Assembly: GCF_016907755.1 (NCBI RefSeq)
Contig: NZ_JAFBCN010000001.1
Location: forward strand, 2,418,001-2,482,000
Length of the DNA stretch: 64,000 nucleotides
Direction of reading: 5' to 3'
Source of the DNA: Cellulosimicrobium cellulans
Lineage (GTDB): Bacteria; Actinomycetota; Actinomycetes; Actinomycetales; Cellulomonadaceae
Positions within the stretch are counted from its first letter, which is position 1. The number at the start of each line of letters is the position of its first letter. Under the pieces are notes generated by a model. The model was not told the DNA's origin, made no database searches, and was given only the letters and a program-made list of their open reading frames with translations. Both the position numbers and the translations under genes were made by a program. Positions 7,783 to 16,665 of the stretch are shown here, piece after piece.

Positions 7783-8871
7783 CTACAGGTCGCTGGACCG
7801 CGATGCCCAGATGTTGATGCCGGTGTCCGCGGGCAGGTCGTCGACGGCGGCGAGCTCCTCGGCGGAGAGCCCTGGCGCGTCGAGCGCCGCGAGGTTCTCG
7901 TCGAGCTGGCGTGTCGAGCTCGCGCCGAGCAGGACCGAGGTGACGCGCCCGTCCCGCATCGCCCAGAGGATCGCCGTCGTGGCGAGGCTGCGCCCGTGGT
8001 CGCGGGCGAGCCCGTCGAGACGGCGGACGTGGTCGAGGTTCGCCTCGGAGAGGAACGCCGGTCGTAGCGGGCCCCCGCGCGCCGCGCGAGAGCCGTCCGG
8101 GACCCCGCGCAGGTACCGGTCGGTGAGCATGCCCTGGGCGAGGGGAGAGAAGGCCACGACGCCGAGGCCCTCGGCACCGGCGACGTCGAGCACGGACGCG
8201 CCTGCGGGGTCGTGCGGGTCGGGCTCCTCGACCCACCGGTTGAGCATCGAGTACGACACCTGGGTCACGACGAGGTCGACGCCGAGCTGCTCCGCGACGC
8301 GCAGCGCCTCCCGGGTGCGGCGCGCCGAGTAGGAGGAGATGCCGGCGTACCGCGCGCGTCCCGAGCGGACCGCGGTGGCGAGCGCGCCGACGGTCTCCGC
8401 GAGCGGCGTCGTCGGGTCGAAGCGGTGGGAGTAGAAGATGTCGACGTGGTCGAGCCCGAGGCGGCGCAGGGACGCGTCCAGCGAGGAGAGCAGGTACTTC
8501 CGCGAGCCGCCCTCGCCGTAGGGGCCGGGCCCCATGCGGTAGCCGGCCTTGGTCGTGACGACGAGCTCGTCGCGCACCGGCCGCAGCTCGCGCGCGAGCA
8601 GGTGGCCCAGCGACTCCTCGGCCGCTCCGCCCGGCGGGCCGTAGTTGTTCGCGAGGTCGAGGTGGGTCACCCCGCGGTCGACCGCGTGCAGCACGATCTC
8701 GCGCTGCGTCGACCGCGGGTCGGCGTCGCCGAAGTTCTGCCAGAGGCCCAACGAGAGGGTCGGCAGCGTGAGCCCTGAGCGACCGAGGCGGCGGTGCGGC
8801 AGCGGGCCGCGGTCCGTGGGCGACGTCGCGGGTGGGCGAGCGGCGGGGGCGGGGGTGGCGTCGGGCGGCAC
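7783..8871 (-). CDS. Aldo/keto reductase, L-glyceraldehyde-3-phosphate reductase (YghZ) type
   Basis: A 362-residue NADPH-dependent TIM-barrel reductase. The catalytic tetrad is visible as Asp72 (LDLANNYG), Tyr77, Lys108 (TTKAGY) and His149 (YSHRFD). The segments LGLWQNFGD, NNYGPPGGAAEE, GPGPYGEGGSRKYLL and YSMLNRWVE are typical of E. coli YghZ (Gpr), which reduces L-glyceraldehyde 3-phosphate and methylglyoxal. GTG 8871 is the most upstream start; about 25 Pro/Ala-rich residues precede the fold, so a later start is possible. The gene is monocistronic and faces nrdR tail to tail with a 57-bp gap. Confidence 0.85.
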   Translation of the reverse strand: MPPDATPAPAARPPATSPTDRGPLPHRRLGRSGLTLPTLSLGLWQNFGDADPRSTQREIVLHAVDRGVTHLDLANNYGPPGGAAEESLGHLLARELRPVRDELVVTTKAGYRMGPGPYGEGGSRKYLLSSLDASLRRLGLDHVDIFYSHRFDPTTPLAETVGALATAVRSGRARYAGISSYSARRTREALRVAEQLGVDLVVTQVSYSMLNRWVEEPDPHDPAGASVLDVAGAEGLGVVAFSPLAQGMLTDRYLRGVPDGSRAARGGPLRPAFLSEANLDHVRRLDGLARDHGRSLATTAILWAMRDGRVTSVLLGASSTRQLDENLAALDAPGLSAEELAAVDDLPADTGINIWASRSSDL

Positions 8872-9038
8872 GGGGCCGACGCTACCGGACGCCGACCGCC
8901 CGCCCGTCGTGGAGCCGGGGGGCTCGGGGACAAATCAGGTGGCGTCCGGAGGCGCGGTGCGGGAGGCTGGCGAGGTGCCCGCACCGTCGGGCCGACCGCA
9001 GTGCACGACCGAGTTCCCCATCCGACGAGGAGACCGCC

Positions 9039-9233
9039 ATGGCGTCCGACCAGCAGCGACCCGCTGCAGACACCGCACCGACCGACGAGGCCAAGGCGAA
9101 GTTCCGGGAGGCGCTCGACCGGAAGAACGCGGCGCGCCACCGCACGGCCGACGGCGAGTCCAACACCGGGTCGGTGCACGGGTCCGAGACCGTGGGCCCG
9201 GTCCAGCGCACGTTCCGCCGCAAGTCCGGCTGA
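9039..9233 (+). CDS. DUF5302 small protein
   Basis: A 64-residue, highly charged protein with the family signature: DEAKAKFREALDRKNAARH in the first half and VQRTFRRKSG at the C-terminus. DUF5302 proteins are restricted to actinobacteria and their function is unknown; the sequence predicts one amphipathic helix and a disordered basic tail, with no membrane segment. ATG 9039 has a GAGGAGA site about 6 nt upstream; longer in-frame starts overlap the divergent aldo/keto reductase. It is monocistronic and ends at a 17-bp hairpin. Confidence 0.8.
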   Translation: MASDQQRPAADTAPTDEAKAKFREALDRKNAARHRTADGESNTGSVHGSETVGPVQRTFRRKSG

Positions 9234-9258
9234 CCGTCCGGACCCGCCCAGCGCTCGT

Positions 9259-9295
9259 CGTCGTCCGGTCGCCCCGTCGGGGCGGCCGGACGACG
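9259..9295. terminator. Bidirectional hairpin terminator
   Basis: A 17-bp stem (9259-9275 with 9279-9295, one G-U pair) with loop GTC, between the DUF5302 gene and the convergent PPOX gene. It can serve both. Confidence 0.75.
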
Positions 9296-9318
9296 CATGT
9301 CCGGCGCAGCGGCCGCTG

Positions 9319-9738
9319 CTAGGTCTCCGACCGGGCGAAGCGTCGCCCCGTCAGCTCGTGGACCTCGATGACGACCCACTCCTCCGTCGGCACGTCGACG
9401 ACGGGAACGAGAGGGGCCGTGTCCTCCAGGACGGCGTCGACCTCGTGCTCTGTGCGCACCCGGTGCGCAGTACCGTGGGCGACGACGCTCCAGGCCCCGT
9501 CGTCGTCGACGTGGTCCCACTCGAGCGCCACGCGCTCGTTGGTCGTGAGCGTCGCGAGCTTGGTCCCGGGCACGGTGCGGAACGCGAGCGTGCGCTCGTG
9601 CGCGCGGACGGTCACGGGGTAGATGTCCGGCTCGCCCCGCACGCTCACGGCGAGGCGTGCGACGTGGGTCCCCTCCACGAGGTCCCACGACGCGTCGGCG
9701 TCGAGGATCTGCGGCCCGTCGTGCGTGTATCCGGTCAT
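9319..9738 (-). CDS. Pyridoxamine 5'-phosphate oxidase-family (split-barrel flavin) protein
   Basis: A 139-residue single-domain protein with the FMN-binding split-barrel pattern: HVARLAVSVRGEPDIYPVT, LAFRTVPGTKLATLTTNERVALEWD, then WSVVAHGTAHRV. This is the arrangement of small PPOX proteins that bind FMN or F420 and act as reductases or heme/flavin-binding proteins. No substrate can be read from the sequence. It starts at ATG 9738, about 120 nt downstream of the serA stop on the same strand, but the 20-bp hairpin at 9799-9843 lies between, so it is probably transcribed separately. Confidence 0.75.
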   Translation of the reverse strand: MTGYTHDGPQILDADASWDLVEGTHVARLAVSVRGEPDIYPVTVRAHERTLAFRTVPGTKLATLTTNERVALEWDHVDDDGAWSVVAHGTAHRVRTEHEVDAVLEDTAPLVPVVDVPTEEWVVIEVHELTGRRFARSET

Positions 9739-9798
9739 GCCTCATCGTGGCACCGCCGCGCACGGGGCGCTCAGCGGCGAAGGTCATGCCGCCCGAGG

Positions 9799-9843
9799 AC
9801 CTTCGCCGCGTGCGCCGGGGTCACCGGTGCACGCGGCGAAGGT
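9799..9843 (-). terminator. Terminator after serA
   Basis: A 20-bp stem (9799-9818 with 9824-9843, one G-U pair) with a 5-nt loop, 16 nt past the serA stop on the minus strand. Confidence 0.75.
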
Positions 9844-9858
9844 GCTTCGTGGTGGGCC

Positions 9859-11058
9859 TCAGTCGAGGACGCGCAGGGCGATCGTCTGCTCCATCGCGGC
9901 CAGCGCCTCGATGACGGCGGGCTCGACGCGCGAGCCGACGTCCGTGACGACATAGCCGATCTCGCCACGCGTGGCGAGGAGCTGGCCCTCGATGTTCGTG
10001 CCGTGCTCCGCGAGGGTCGCGTTGACGGCTGCGAGGACCCCCGGCGTGTTCCGGTGCAGGTGCGTGATGCGCGTGATCCCGGTCGTCTGCTCGAGCGCGA
10101 GGTTCGGCACGTTGACGCTGAGCGTCGTCGAGCCCGTCGTGAGGTAGTCGCGCAGCTTGGCCGACACGAACTGGCCGATCGCCTCCTGCGCCTCCTCGGT
10201 CGAGCCGCCGATGTGCGGCGTGAGGATGACGTTCGGCAGGCCGCGCAGCTCGGAGTCGAAGCTGTCGCCCTTGCGCTTGGGCTCCTGCGGGAACACGTCG
10301 ACGGCGGCGCCGGAGACGCGGCCCTCGACGATCGCCTCGCGCAGCGCGCCGTAGTCCACGACGAACCCGCGCGACAGGTTGAGGAAGATCGAGCCCTGGC
10401 GCATGCGGGCGAACTGCTTGGCGCCGAACAGCCCGGCGTTGCCCTGACGGCCGTCGACGTGCAGCGTGACGACGTCCGCCTGCTCCAGCAGCTCGTCGAG
10501 CGTGTCCATGCGCCGCGCGTTGCCGAGCGCGAGCTTCTCCGCCGTGTCGTAGAAGACCACGGACATGCCGAGGTTCTCCGCGACGACCGAGAGCTGGGTC
10601 CCGATGTTGCCGTACCCCACGATGCCGAGCGTGCGGCCGCGGACCTCGTGCGCCCCCTCCGCCGACTTGTCCCAGCGGCCCTCGTGCAGCGCGCGGTCGC
10701 GCTCGGTGAGGCGGCGCGTGAGCGCGATGATCTCGGCGAGAGCGAGCTCGACGACGGAGCGCGTGTTCTGGAACGGGGCGTTGAACACGGCGACGCCCTG
10801 TGTCGCGGCGGAGCGCAGGTCGATCTGGTTCGTGCCGATGCAGAACGCGCCGAGCGCCACCAGGTCGGGCGCGTTCTCGAGCACGTTCGCGGTGACGTTC
10901 GTCTTGGACCGGATGCCGAGCAGGTGGACGCCGTCGAGGGCCTCGATCAGCTCGGACTCGTCGAGGGCGCCGGTGCGGACGGTGACGTCGATGCCCGCCG
11001 CCTCGAGGTTCGAGGCGGCGAGAGGGTGCAGGTTTTCAAGGAGGAGGGCGCGTAGCAC
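9859..11058 (-). CDS. serA: D-3-phosphoglycerate dehydrogenase
   Basis: Catalyses the first step of serine synthesis, oxidising 3-phosphoglycerate to 3-phosphohydroxypyruvate. The 399-residue product is the E. coli-like short form: substrate domain (RSKTNVT near 65), Rossmann NAD domain with GYGNIGTQ, catalytic His in LTPHIGGSTEE, and one C-terminal ACT domain (about 325-399, HLHRNTPGVLAAVN) that confers serine feedback inhibition. It lacks the extra ASB domain of mycobacterial SerA. The first start in frame is a TTG at 11094; the GTG at 11058 is preferred because it gives the family N-terminus (V/M-LRALLLENLHP), though neither has a strong ribosome-binding site. Confidence 0.93.
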   Translation of the reverse strand: MLRALLLENLHPLAASNLEAAGIDVTVRTGALDESELIEALDGVHLLGIRSKTNVTANVLENAPDLVALGAFCIGTNQIDLRSAATQGVAVFNAPFQNTRSVVELALAEIIALTRRLTERDRALHEGRWDKSAEGAHEVRGRTLGIVGYGNIGTQLSVVAENLGMSVVFYDTAEKLALGNARRMDTLDELLEQADVVTLHVDGRQGNAGLFGAKQFARMRQGSIFLNLSRGFVVDYGALREAIVEGRVSGAAVDVFPQEPKRKGDSFDSELRGLPNVILTPHIGGSTEEAQEAIGQFVSAKLRDYLTTGSTTLSVNVPNLALEQTTGITRITHLHRNTPGVLAAVNATLAEHGTNIEGQLLATRGEIGYVVTDVGSRVEPAVIEALAAMEQTIALRVLD

Positions 11059-11154
11059 GCTCCCATGGTGCGCCCGGTCCGTGGTCCGGACCAAACGGGT
11101 CTTGACCCTCGGGACGAGGTGAACGGCCCTCCCGCCCCGCCCGGACCGGCCGCG

Positions 11155-13446
11155 TCAGCGGGCGACGCGTGCCCCGTCGCCCGCCTCGGTACTCGTCCGC
11201 GCGCTCCTCCGGGTGCTCGTCGTGCTCGTGCCCGTCGCTGGGCCGGCCACGCCCGCCGGGAGCGCGCGAGCGTGCACGGCGACCAGGCGCTGGGTCGGGC
11301 GGGTCATGGCGACGTAGAGGTCCGAGGCGCCGGACGGGCCGGTCGCGACCTCGGCCGGCTCCACGAGGACGACCGCGTCGAACTCCAGCCCCTTCACCTG
11401 GACCGGGTCGAGGACCGCGAGCGGCGCGTCCGGGCCGGCGTCCTCGAGGCCGAGGGCCGCGCGCAGGGCGGGGACGGCCGGCGCGGCGGCGACGACGGCG
11501 ACCCGTCCCGTCTCGGCGGCGACGAACTCCGCGCGCGCCGCGTCGGCCTCGACCCGGACCTGGGCGAGGAGGTCGGCGGACGTCGCCTCGACGAGGCGCA
11601 GGGCGTCCTCCACGTCGCGCGCGGACGTCAGCGGCGAGACCGGCAGCCCCGCGGCGAGGGCGGCGCGGCGGGCGGCGTCGGCGACGGAGGCGGGGGTCCG
11701 GTAGTTGACGGTCAGCTCCGCGAGGCGCCACGCGTCGCGGAAGACCGGGTCGAGCATGCCCTTCCACGAGCGCGCCCCCGCGAGCGACGACGTCTGCGCG
11801 ACGTCGCCGACGACGGTGAACGAGCGCGTCGGGCACCGGCGCACGAGCATGCGCCACGCCATCGCGGAGAGCTCCTGGGCCTCGTCGACCACGACGTGCC
11901 CGTAGGCCCACGTCCTGTCCTGCGCGGCGCGCTCCGCCGTGGTGAGGCGCGGGCCGCTCGCGGAGAAGCGCTCGGCCAGCACGTCCGCGCCGACGATCCC
12001 GCCGCCCGCGCCGGACGACTCGAGCACCTGCCGCGCGTACTCCAGGTCCTGCGCGCGCTGCGCCGCCCGTGCGGCGGCCTCGGCCCGCTCCGCCTGGTCG
12101 TCCTCGCCGAGGAGCTCGGCGGCCTCGTCGAGGAGCGGGACGTCGGCGGGCGTCCACGGCGAGCCCTTCGGCCGTTCCAGCAGGCGCCGGTCGGCGGGCG
12201 AGAGCTCGGGTGCCGCCTCGGCGAGCCGGTGCGGTTTGGTCCACAGGTCCTCGACGAGGCGCTCCGGGGTGAGGGGCAGCCACGCGAGGTTGAGCGCGAC
12301 GCGCACGTCGCGGTGGGAGCGCAGGTCCTCGAGGGCGAGCGCACGGTCCTCGCCGACGAGCGGCTCGCCGAGCTGGCGGCCGTACTGGTCGACGAGCCGC
12401 GAGAGCATCTCGCGGACGAAGGTCACGCGCGCGAGGTTGTGCGGCTTGTGCGTGCGCCGGGCCTTGGCGATCGCGTCGCGGACGTCGCGGCGCCGGATCA
12501 GCAGGTCGTGGCCGTCGAGGCGCACCGGCACGTCCGCCGCGGGCACGCGCTCGCGGGCACGCACCGCGCGTCGCACCGCCCGGGCCATGACCGCCCGGCC
12601 CTTGACGCGCGCGACGCGAGGGTCCTCCGCGCCGTCGGCGACGACGCCGGGGAGGAGGTCCGCGATCGTCGTGCTGACGACCCCCGTCTCGCCGAGCGAC
12701 GGCAGCACCTGGTCGATGTACCGCAGGAACGAGTGGCTCGGGCCGACGAGGAGGACACCCGAGCGCTCCAGCACCCTCCGGTGCGCGTAGAGGAGGTACG
12801 CGGCGCGGTGCAGGGCCACGGCCGTCTTGCCCGTGCCCGGGCCGCCCTGCACGACGAGCGCGCCCGCCAGCCCCGACCGGATGATCGCGTCCTGCTCGGC
12901 CTGGATCGTGGCGACGATGTCGCCCATGCGCCCGGTGCGTCCCGCCGCCATGGCCGCGAGGAGCGCGCCCTCGCCCGAGAGCGTCGTCCCGGTCACGGCC
13001 TCCGGCGCGTCCAGGTCCAGGAGCTCGTCCTCGAGCCCGGTCACGTCGCGCCCGCGCGTCACCAGGTGCCGCCGCCGGACGACGCCGTCGGGGTGTGCCG
13101 CGGTCGCGCGGTAGAAGGACTGCGCCGCGGGGGCACGCCAGTCGGTGAGGAGGCTCGTGTGCTCGGCGTCGGTCAGTCCGATGCGCCCGACGTAGCGGCG
13201 CGCGCCGTCGTCGAGGTCGAGACGGCCGAACGCGAGCCGGTCCTCGACCGCGTCGAGCTGGGCGACGCGGTCCTCGTACAGGGTCGCGAACGCGTCGCGC
13301 TCGCTCCGGTTCTGCGGCGAGCCGGACGGGCCGGACCGACGGACGCCGTCGAGCCGCGCGCGGGCGGCGGCGCGCAGCTCGTCGAGGCGCGCGTAGAGGG
13401 TGTCCACGACCTCCTGCTCGAGCCGGAGCTCGTCGTTGCGTCCCAC
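11155..13446 (-). CDS. helD: HelD/HelR-type RNA polymerase-recycling UvrD-like ATPase
   Basis: A 763-residue superfamily 1 ATPase. A long N-terminal arm (about 1-150) with predicted coiled coil (ELRLEQEVVDTLYARLDELR) precedes Walker A GGPGTGKT at 201-208. Other motifs include HVVVDEAQELS (Walker B), VVGDVAQTSS and, near the end, VKGLEFDAVVLV and YVAMTRPTQRL. This order matches class II HelD proteins of actinobacteria, which insert arms into RNA polymerase and release it from DNA; HelR relatives give rifamycin tolerance. GTG 13446 is preferred over the upstream in-frame start since GGAAGGGA precedes it. No rifamycin-associated element is visible upstream. A DNA helicase role is less likely because of the arms. 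Confidence 0.82.
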   Translation of the reverse strand: MGRNDELRLEQEVVDTLYARLDELRAAARARLDGVRRSGPSGSPQNRSERDAFATLYEDRVAQLDAVEDRLAFGRLDLDDGARRYVGRIGLTDAEHTSLLTDWRAPAAQSFYRATAAHPDGVVRRRHLVTRGRDVTGLEDELLDLDAPEAVTGTTLSGEGALLAAMAAGRTGRMGDIVATIQAEQDAIIRSGLAGALVVQGGPGTGKTAVALHRAAYLLYAHRRVLERSGVLLVGPSHSFLRYIDQVLPSLGETGVVSTTIADLLPGVVADGAEDPRVARVKGRAVMARAVRRAVRARERVPAADVPVRLDGHDLLIRRRDVRDAIAKARRTHKPHNLARVTFVREMLSRLVDQYGRQLGEPLVGEDRALALEDLRSHRDVRVALNLAWLPLTPERLVEDLWTKPHRLAEAAPELSPADRRLLERPKGSPWTPADVPLLDEAAELLGEDDQAERAEAAARAAQRAQDLEYARQVLESSGAGGGIVGADVLAERFSASGPRLTTAERAAQDRTWAYGHVVVDEAQELSAMAWRMLVRRCPTRSFTVVGDVAQTSSLAGARSWKGMLDPVFRDAWRLAELTVNYRTPASVADAARRAALAAGLPVSPLTSARDVEDALRLVEATSADLLAQVRVEADAARAEFVAAETGRVAVVAAAPAVPALRAALGLEDAGPDAPLAVLDPVQVKGLEFDAVVLVEPAEVATGPSGASDLYVAMTRPTQRLVAVHARALPAGVAGPATGTSTTSTRRSARTSTEAGDGARVAR

Positions 13447-13587
13447 GCTGTCCCTTCCCTCGGCCGGGCGTCGCGCCCGAGCGCACGCCCGTGACACGGC
13501 CGTCCATTATGGCCCACGAGCGTGGGTCTCCGGACCCGTCCTCGGCGCGTCCCGCGCCCGCGACCGGGCCCGACGCGCGGCTGAGGC

Positions 13588-13593
13588 TAGGAT
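13588..13593 (+). promoter_or_regulatory. -10 box TAGGAT before the signalling cassette
   Basis: TAGGAT lies 8 nt before an ATG that opens a 9-codon ORF (13602-13631) and 34 nt before the GTG of the REC-PP2C gene. Confidence 0.5.
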
Positions 13594-13601
13594 CGTGGGC
13601 C

Positions 13602-13631
13602 ATGGCGACCAGAGGGGAGCGGGCGTCGTGA
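13602..13631 (+). CDS. Nine-codon upstream ORF, translationally coupled
   Basis: ATG at 13602 opens MATRGERAS and ends in TGA at 13629-13631, overlapping the GTG start of the next gene at 13628-13630. With the TAGGAT box 8 nt upstream, this would be a leaderless mini-ORF whose terminating ribosomes could restart at the GTG. Its codons also carry the GAGGGGAG ribosome-binding site of the main gene. Translation is inferred. Confidence 0.35.
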   Translation: MATRGERAS

Positions 13632-14959
13632 CCGGGACCGACCGTCGGGTCCCCGCGCGACCCTCGGCGCGGGGCGACGAGGCCGACGCGCGTGACCAGG
13701 TGCTGTCCGGGCGCGCGGTCCTCGCCCCGACGGACGAGCTGCGCATCCTCCTCGTCGAGGACGACGACGGTGACGCGATCCTCGTCGAGGAGCTGCTGTC
13801 CGACGGCAACCTGACGGTCGAGCTCGACCGCGCGACGACGCTCGACGCCGCGCTCGAGATGCTCGTCTCCACGCACGTCGACTGCGTCCTGCTGGACCTC
13901 GGGCTGCCCGACTCCGTCGGGCTGTCGGCGGTCGAGCGGGTGCGGACCGGGGCCCACCCGCCCGCCCTGGTGGTCCTCACGGGGCACTCGGGCATCGACC
14001 TCGGCGTCCAGGCCGTCGCGGCCGGAGCCGACGACTACCTGGTGAAGGGTGAGGTCGACGGCGACCTCCTGGGCCGTTCGGTGCGCTACGCCGTGCAGCG
14101 GCGCATGTCCGTCGAGCAGCAGCGGGCGCTGTACCGGAGCGAGGTGCGGGCGGCCGAGACCGCGCGGCTGGAGCGCGCGCTCCTGCCCACACCGCTGGTC
14201 CAGGACGAGCGGCTCGACGTCATGGTGGGCTACGTCCCCGGCGGCAACGGCCTCCTGGGCGGCGACTTCTTCGACGCGGTCGAGCGCCCGGACGGGAGCG
14301 TCCTGTGCGTCATCGGCGACGTCGCGGGCCACGGCCCGGACGAGGCCGCGCTGGGTGCGACGCTGCGCACGGCCTGGCGCACCATCGTGCTCTCCGACAC
14401 CCAGCCGGACGGCATCCTCCCGCTCCTGGAGCGCGTCCTCGTGCCCGAGCGCGCGCGTCCCGAGGTCTTCGTCACGCTCTGCCAGGTCGTGGTCTCCGCG
14501 GACCGCCGTCGCGCCGAGGTCTATCTCGCCGGGCACCTCGCCCCGCTCCTGCTGCGCGACACCGCGACCGAGATCACGCCCACGGCGCGTGGCCGTGCGC
14601 TCGGCATCCCCGTCCAGGGCGGGTGGACCTCCCAGGCCGTCGACCTCGGGGAGCGCTGGGCGCTCATGCTCTACACGGACGGGCTCGTCGAGGCGACCGT
14701 CGCGGGGCCCGGAGGCGCCACGGGGCCACGGACCCGCCCGGAGCGCGTCGGCGTCGAGGGCCTGCGCCGCGCCGTCGACAGCGCGCTCGAGCAGGGCGTC
14801 GAGGGGGTCGTGGAGCGGGTCTTCCGCCGCGTGCGCGACCTGCACGGCGGTCCGCTGGCGGACGATGCCGCGCTCCTCGTGATCGGCTGGGGCGGGGACG
14901 AGGGGACCCCCGGCGAGCGCACGGCCACCCTCGCGGACTCGGACGAGTGGGCACGGTGA
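13628..14959 (+). CDS. Response regulator with PP2C (SpoIIE/RsbU-type) phosphatase output
   Basis: A 443-residue fusion. The receiver domain (about 38-155) has the acidic pair at 45-46, phospho-acceptor Asp90 in VLLDLGLPD and Lys140. A short coiled linker (about 158-185) leads to a SpoIIE-type PP2C serine phosphatase (about 195-443) with metal ligands in GGDFFDAV (Asp213), GDVAGHGPDEA (Asp231) and the final DDAALLVIGW. Such proteins normally dephosphorylate an anti-anti-sigma factor when the receiver is phosphorylated. GTG 13628 follows a GGGGAG site. It overlaps the downstream kinase gene by 4 nt (GTGA), so the kinase is the likely phosphodonor. No STAS or anti-sigma gene is nearby. Confidence 0.88.
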   Translation: MTGTDRRVPARPSARGDEADARDQVLSGRAVLAPTDELRILLVEDDDGDAILVEELLSDGNLTVELDRATTLDAALEMLVSTHVDCVLLDLGLPDSVGLSAVERVRTGAHPPALVVLTGHSGIDLGVQAVAAGADDYLVKGEVDGDLLGRSVRYAVQRRMSVEQQRALYRSEVRAAETARLERALLPTPLVQDERLDVMVGYVPGGNGLLGGDFFDAVERPDGSVLCVIGDVAGHGPDEAALGATLRTAWRTIVLSDTQPDGILPLLERVLVPERARPEVFVTLCQVVVSADRRRAEVYLAGHLAPLLLRDTATEITPTARGRALGIPVQGGWTSQAVDLGERWALMLYTDGLVEATVAGPGGATGPRTRPERVGVEGLRRAVDSALEQGVEGVVERVFRRVRDLHGGPLADDAALLVIGWGGDEGTPGERTATLADSDEWAR

Positions 14960-16593
14960 CGCCCGCGGCGAGCGCGACGACCGGCGCGGAGCACGGCGGT
15001 CGGCATCGTGCCCCGACCCTGCGCCGCCGGCTCGGGTGGGCGCTCGTCGTCGCGGGCGTGATCCTCCTCGGTGTCCTCGCGACCTCGGCGATCGCGCTCT
15101 CGCGCGTGCTCACCATCCAGAGCGAGGTGACCGGGCCGTTCTTCGACGCGGTGACCGAGGCCGACGCCGCGTACGTGGGCCTGCTCGACGCCGAGGTCGC
15201 GGTCCGCGCGTTCGTCGCGACCGGCGACGACACCGCACTCGAGGCCTACACCCGCGCGGTGGGGACGGACGCCGAGGGCGTCGTGCCGGACCCCACCCTC
15301 GTCGACCGCCTCGGGTTCGACGCCGAGCTCGCGGCGCTGGCCGGGCAGTCCGACGCCTCGGTGCGGGCCTGGGTCGCCGACTACGCCGGGCCGGCCATCG
15401 CGACTACCGAGGACGACGGACCGGGGCGTGTGCGCGCCGTCGACCAGGCCCACGGCGCCGAGCTGTTCGCTGCCGCCCGGGCCGACACCGCGCGGTACGT
15501 CGACGCGCTCCGGGCCGAGCGCGTGGAGCGGCTCGACGCGCTCGACCGGTGGAGCCGGGCGCTCTTCGGGAGCGTCCTGGTCCTCGTCGGCTCGGCGCTC
15601 GCGGTCGGGATCATCCTCTGGGTGTGCCTCAAGCGCTGGGTGACCGAGCCGATGGCCGAGCTGGCGCACCGCGTGCGGCTCGTGAGCTCCGGGAGCCTCG
15701 ACGAGCCGGTCGTGACCTCGGGCCCGGCGGAGATCGCGGACCTCGCCCAGGACGTCGAGCACATGCGCGTCGAGCTCGTGAACCAGGTCGCGGAGATCAA
15801 GGCGTCGCACGAGGACGCCGCCCGCTCGCACGCGCTCCTGGCCGAGCAGGCGAGCGAGCTCGAGCGGTCGAACCGCGACCTCGAGCAGTTCGCCTACGTC
15901 GCGTCCCACGACCTCCAGGAGCCGCTGCGCAAGGTCGCGAGCTTTACGCAGCTCCTCAAGAAGCGGTACGGCGGGGAGCTCGACGACCGCGCGGACCAGT
16001 ACATCGACTTCGCGGTCGACGGCGCCAAGCGCATGCAACGGCTCATCCAGGACCTGCTCGGATTCTCGCGCGTCGGCCGGACGGGCAGCGAGCGCGTCGA
16101 CGTGGACCTCGAGCGGGAGCTCGAGGGCGTGCTCGAGGACCTGTCCGAGAAGGTCGCGGAGACCGGGGCGAGCATCACGCACGACCCGCTGCCCGTCGTC
16201 GTCGGCGAGCGCGCGCTCCTGCACCAGCTGCTGGCCAACCTCGTCGGCAACGCGCTGAAGTTCCGCGACCCGGACCGGCCGCCGGCCGTGCACCTGGGGG
16301 TGCTCGCTCGCGACACGCACTGGGAGATCTCCGTCGAGGACAACGGGATCGGGATCGACCCGCAGTACGCGGAGCGCGTGTTCGTCATCTTCCAGCGCCT
16401 GCACGCCAAGGACGTGTACGAGGGCACCGGGATCGGCCTCGCGCTGTGCAAGCGCATCGTCGAGTACCACGGCGGCCGGATCTGGATCGAGCCGCGCGAG
16501 GGCGGGACGACGGTCCGCTTCACGCTCGCCCACGCGTACGTGCACGCGCAGGTCGGCTACGCTCGCTCCGACCACGACGGCGCGGAGCAGTGA
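14956..16593 (+). CDS. Membrane sensor histidine kinase with CHASE3-like sensor
   Basis: A 545-residue kinase. Transmembrane helix 1 (about 28-50) and helix 2 (about 203-225) flank a roughly 150-residue helical extracellular domain resembling CHASE3. HAMP (about 226-280) and a coiled coil lead to HisKA with His318 in YVASHDLQEPLRKV. The HATPase has the N box NLVGNALKFRD, G1 EDNGIGID and G2 GTGIGLALCKRIVEYHGG. The DLQEPLRKV form of the H box is typical of phytochrome-type kinases that phosphorylate stand-alone receivers. The GTG start overlaps the preceding stop. The adjacent REC-PP2C and Rcp1-like receiver are likely partners; the signal is unknown. Confidence 0.88.
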   Translation: MTPAASATTGAEHGGRHRAPTLRRRLGWALVVAGVILLGVLATSAIALSRVLTIQSEVTGPFFDAVTEADAAYVGLLDAEVAVRAFVATGDDTALEAYTRAVGTDAEGVVPDPTLVDRLGFDAELAALAGQSDASVRAWVADYAGPAIATTEDDGPGRVRAVDQAHGAELFAAARADTARYVDALRAERVERLDALDRWSRALFGSVLVLVGSALAVGIILWVCLKRWVTEPMAELAHRVRLVSSGSLDEPVVTSGPAEIADLAQDVEHMRVELVNQVAEIKASHEDAARSHALLAEQASELERSNRDLEQFAYVASHDLQEPLRKVASFTQLLKKRYGGELDDRADQYIDFAVDGAKRMQRLIQDLLGFSRVGRTGSERVDVDLERELEGVLEDLSEKVAETGASITHDPLPVVVGERALLHQLLANLVGNALKFRDPDRPPAVHLGVLARDTHWEISVEDNGIGIDPQYAERVFVIFQRLHAKDVYEGTGIGLALCKRIVEYHGGRIWIEPREGGTTVRFTLAHAYVHAQVGYARSDHDGAEQ

Positions 16594-16665
16594 TCCCCGA
16601 GTGACCCCTGAGCGACCCCTGGGTGACGCGGCCCGCGCGCGCCACGATGACGAGGAGAGCCCCGC

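Noticed and set aside
9739-9858. Riboswitch between serA and the PPOX gene
   Set aside because: The only structure is a 20-bp perfect hairpin right after the serA stop, best explained as a terminator.
11036-14845. 1269-codon minus-strand ORF
   Set aside because: It runs antisense to the REC-PP2C gene and in another frame of helD; composition is low-complexity Arg/Pro/Gly and no motif is present.
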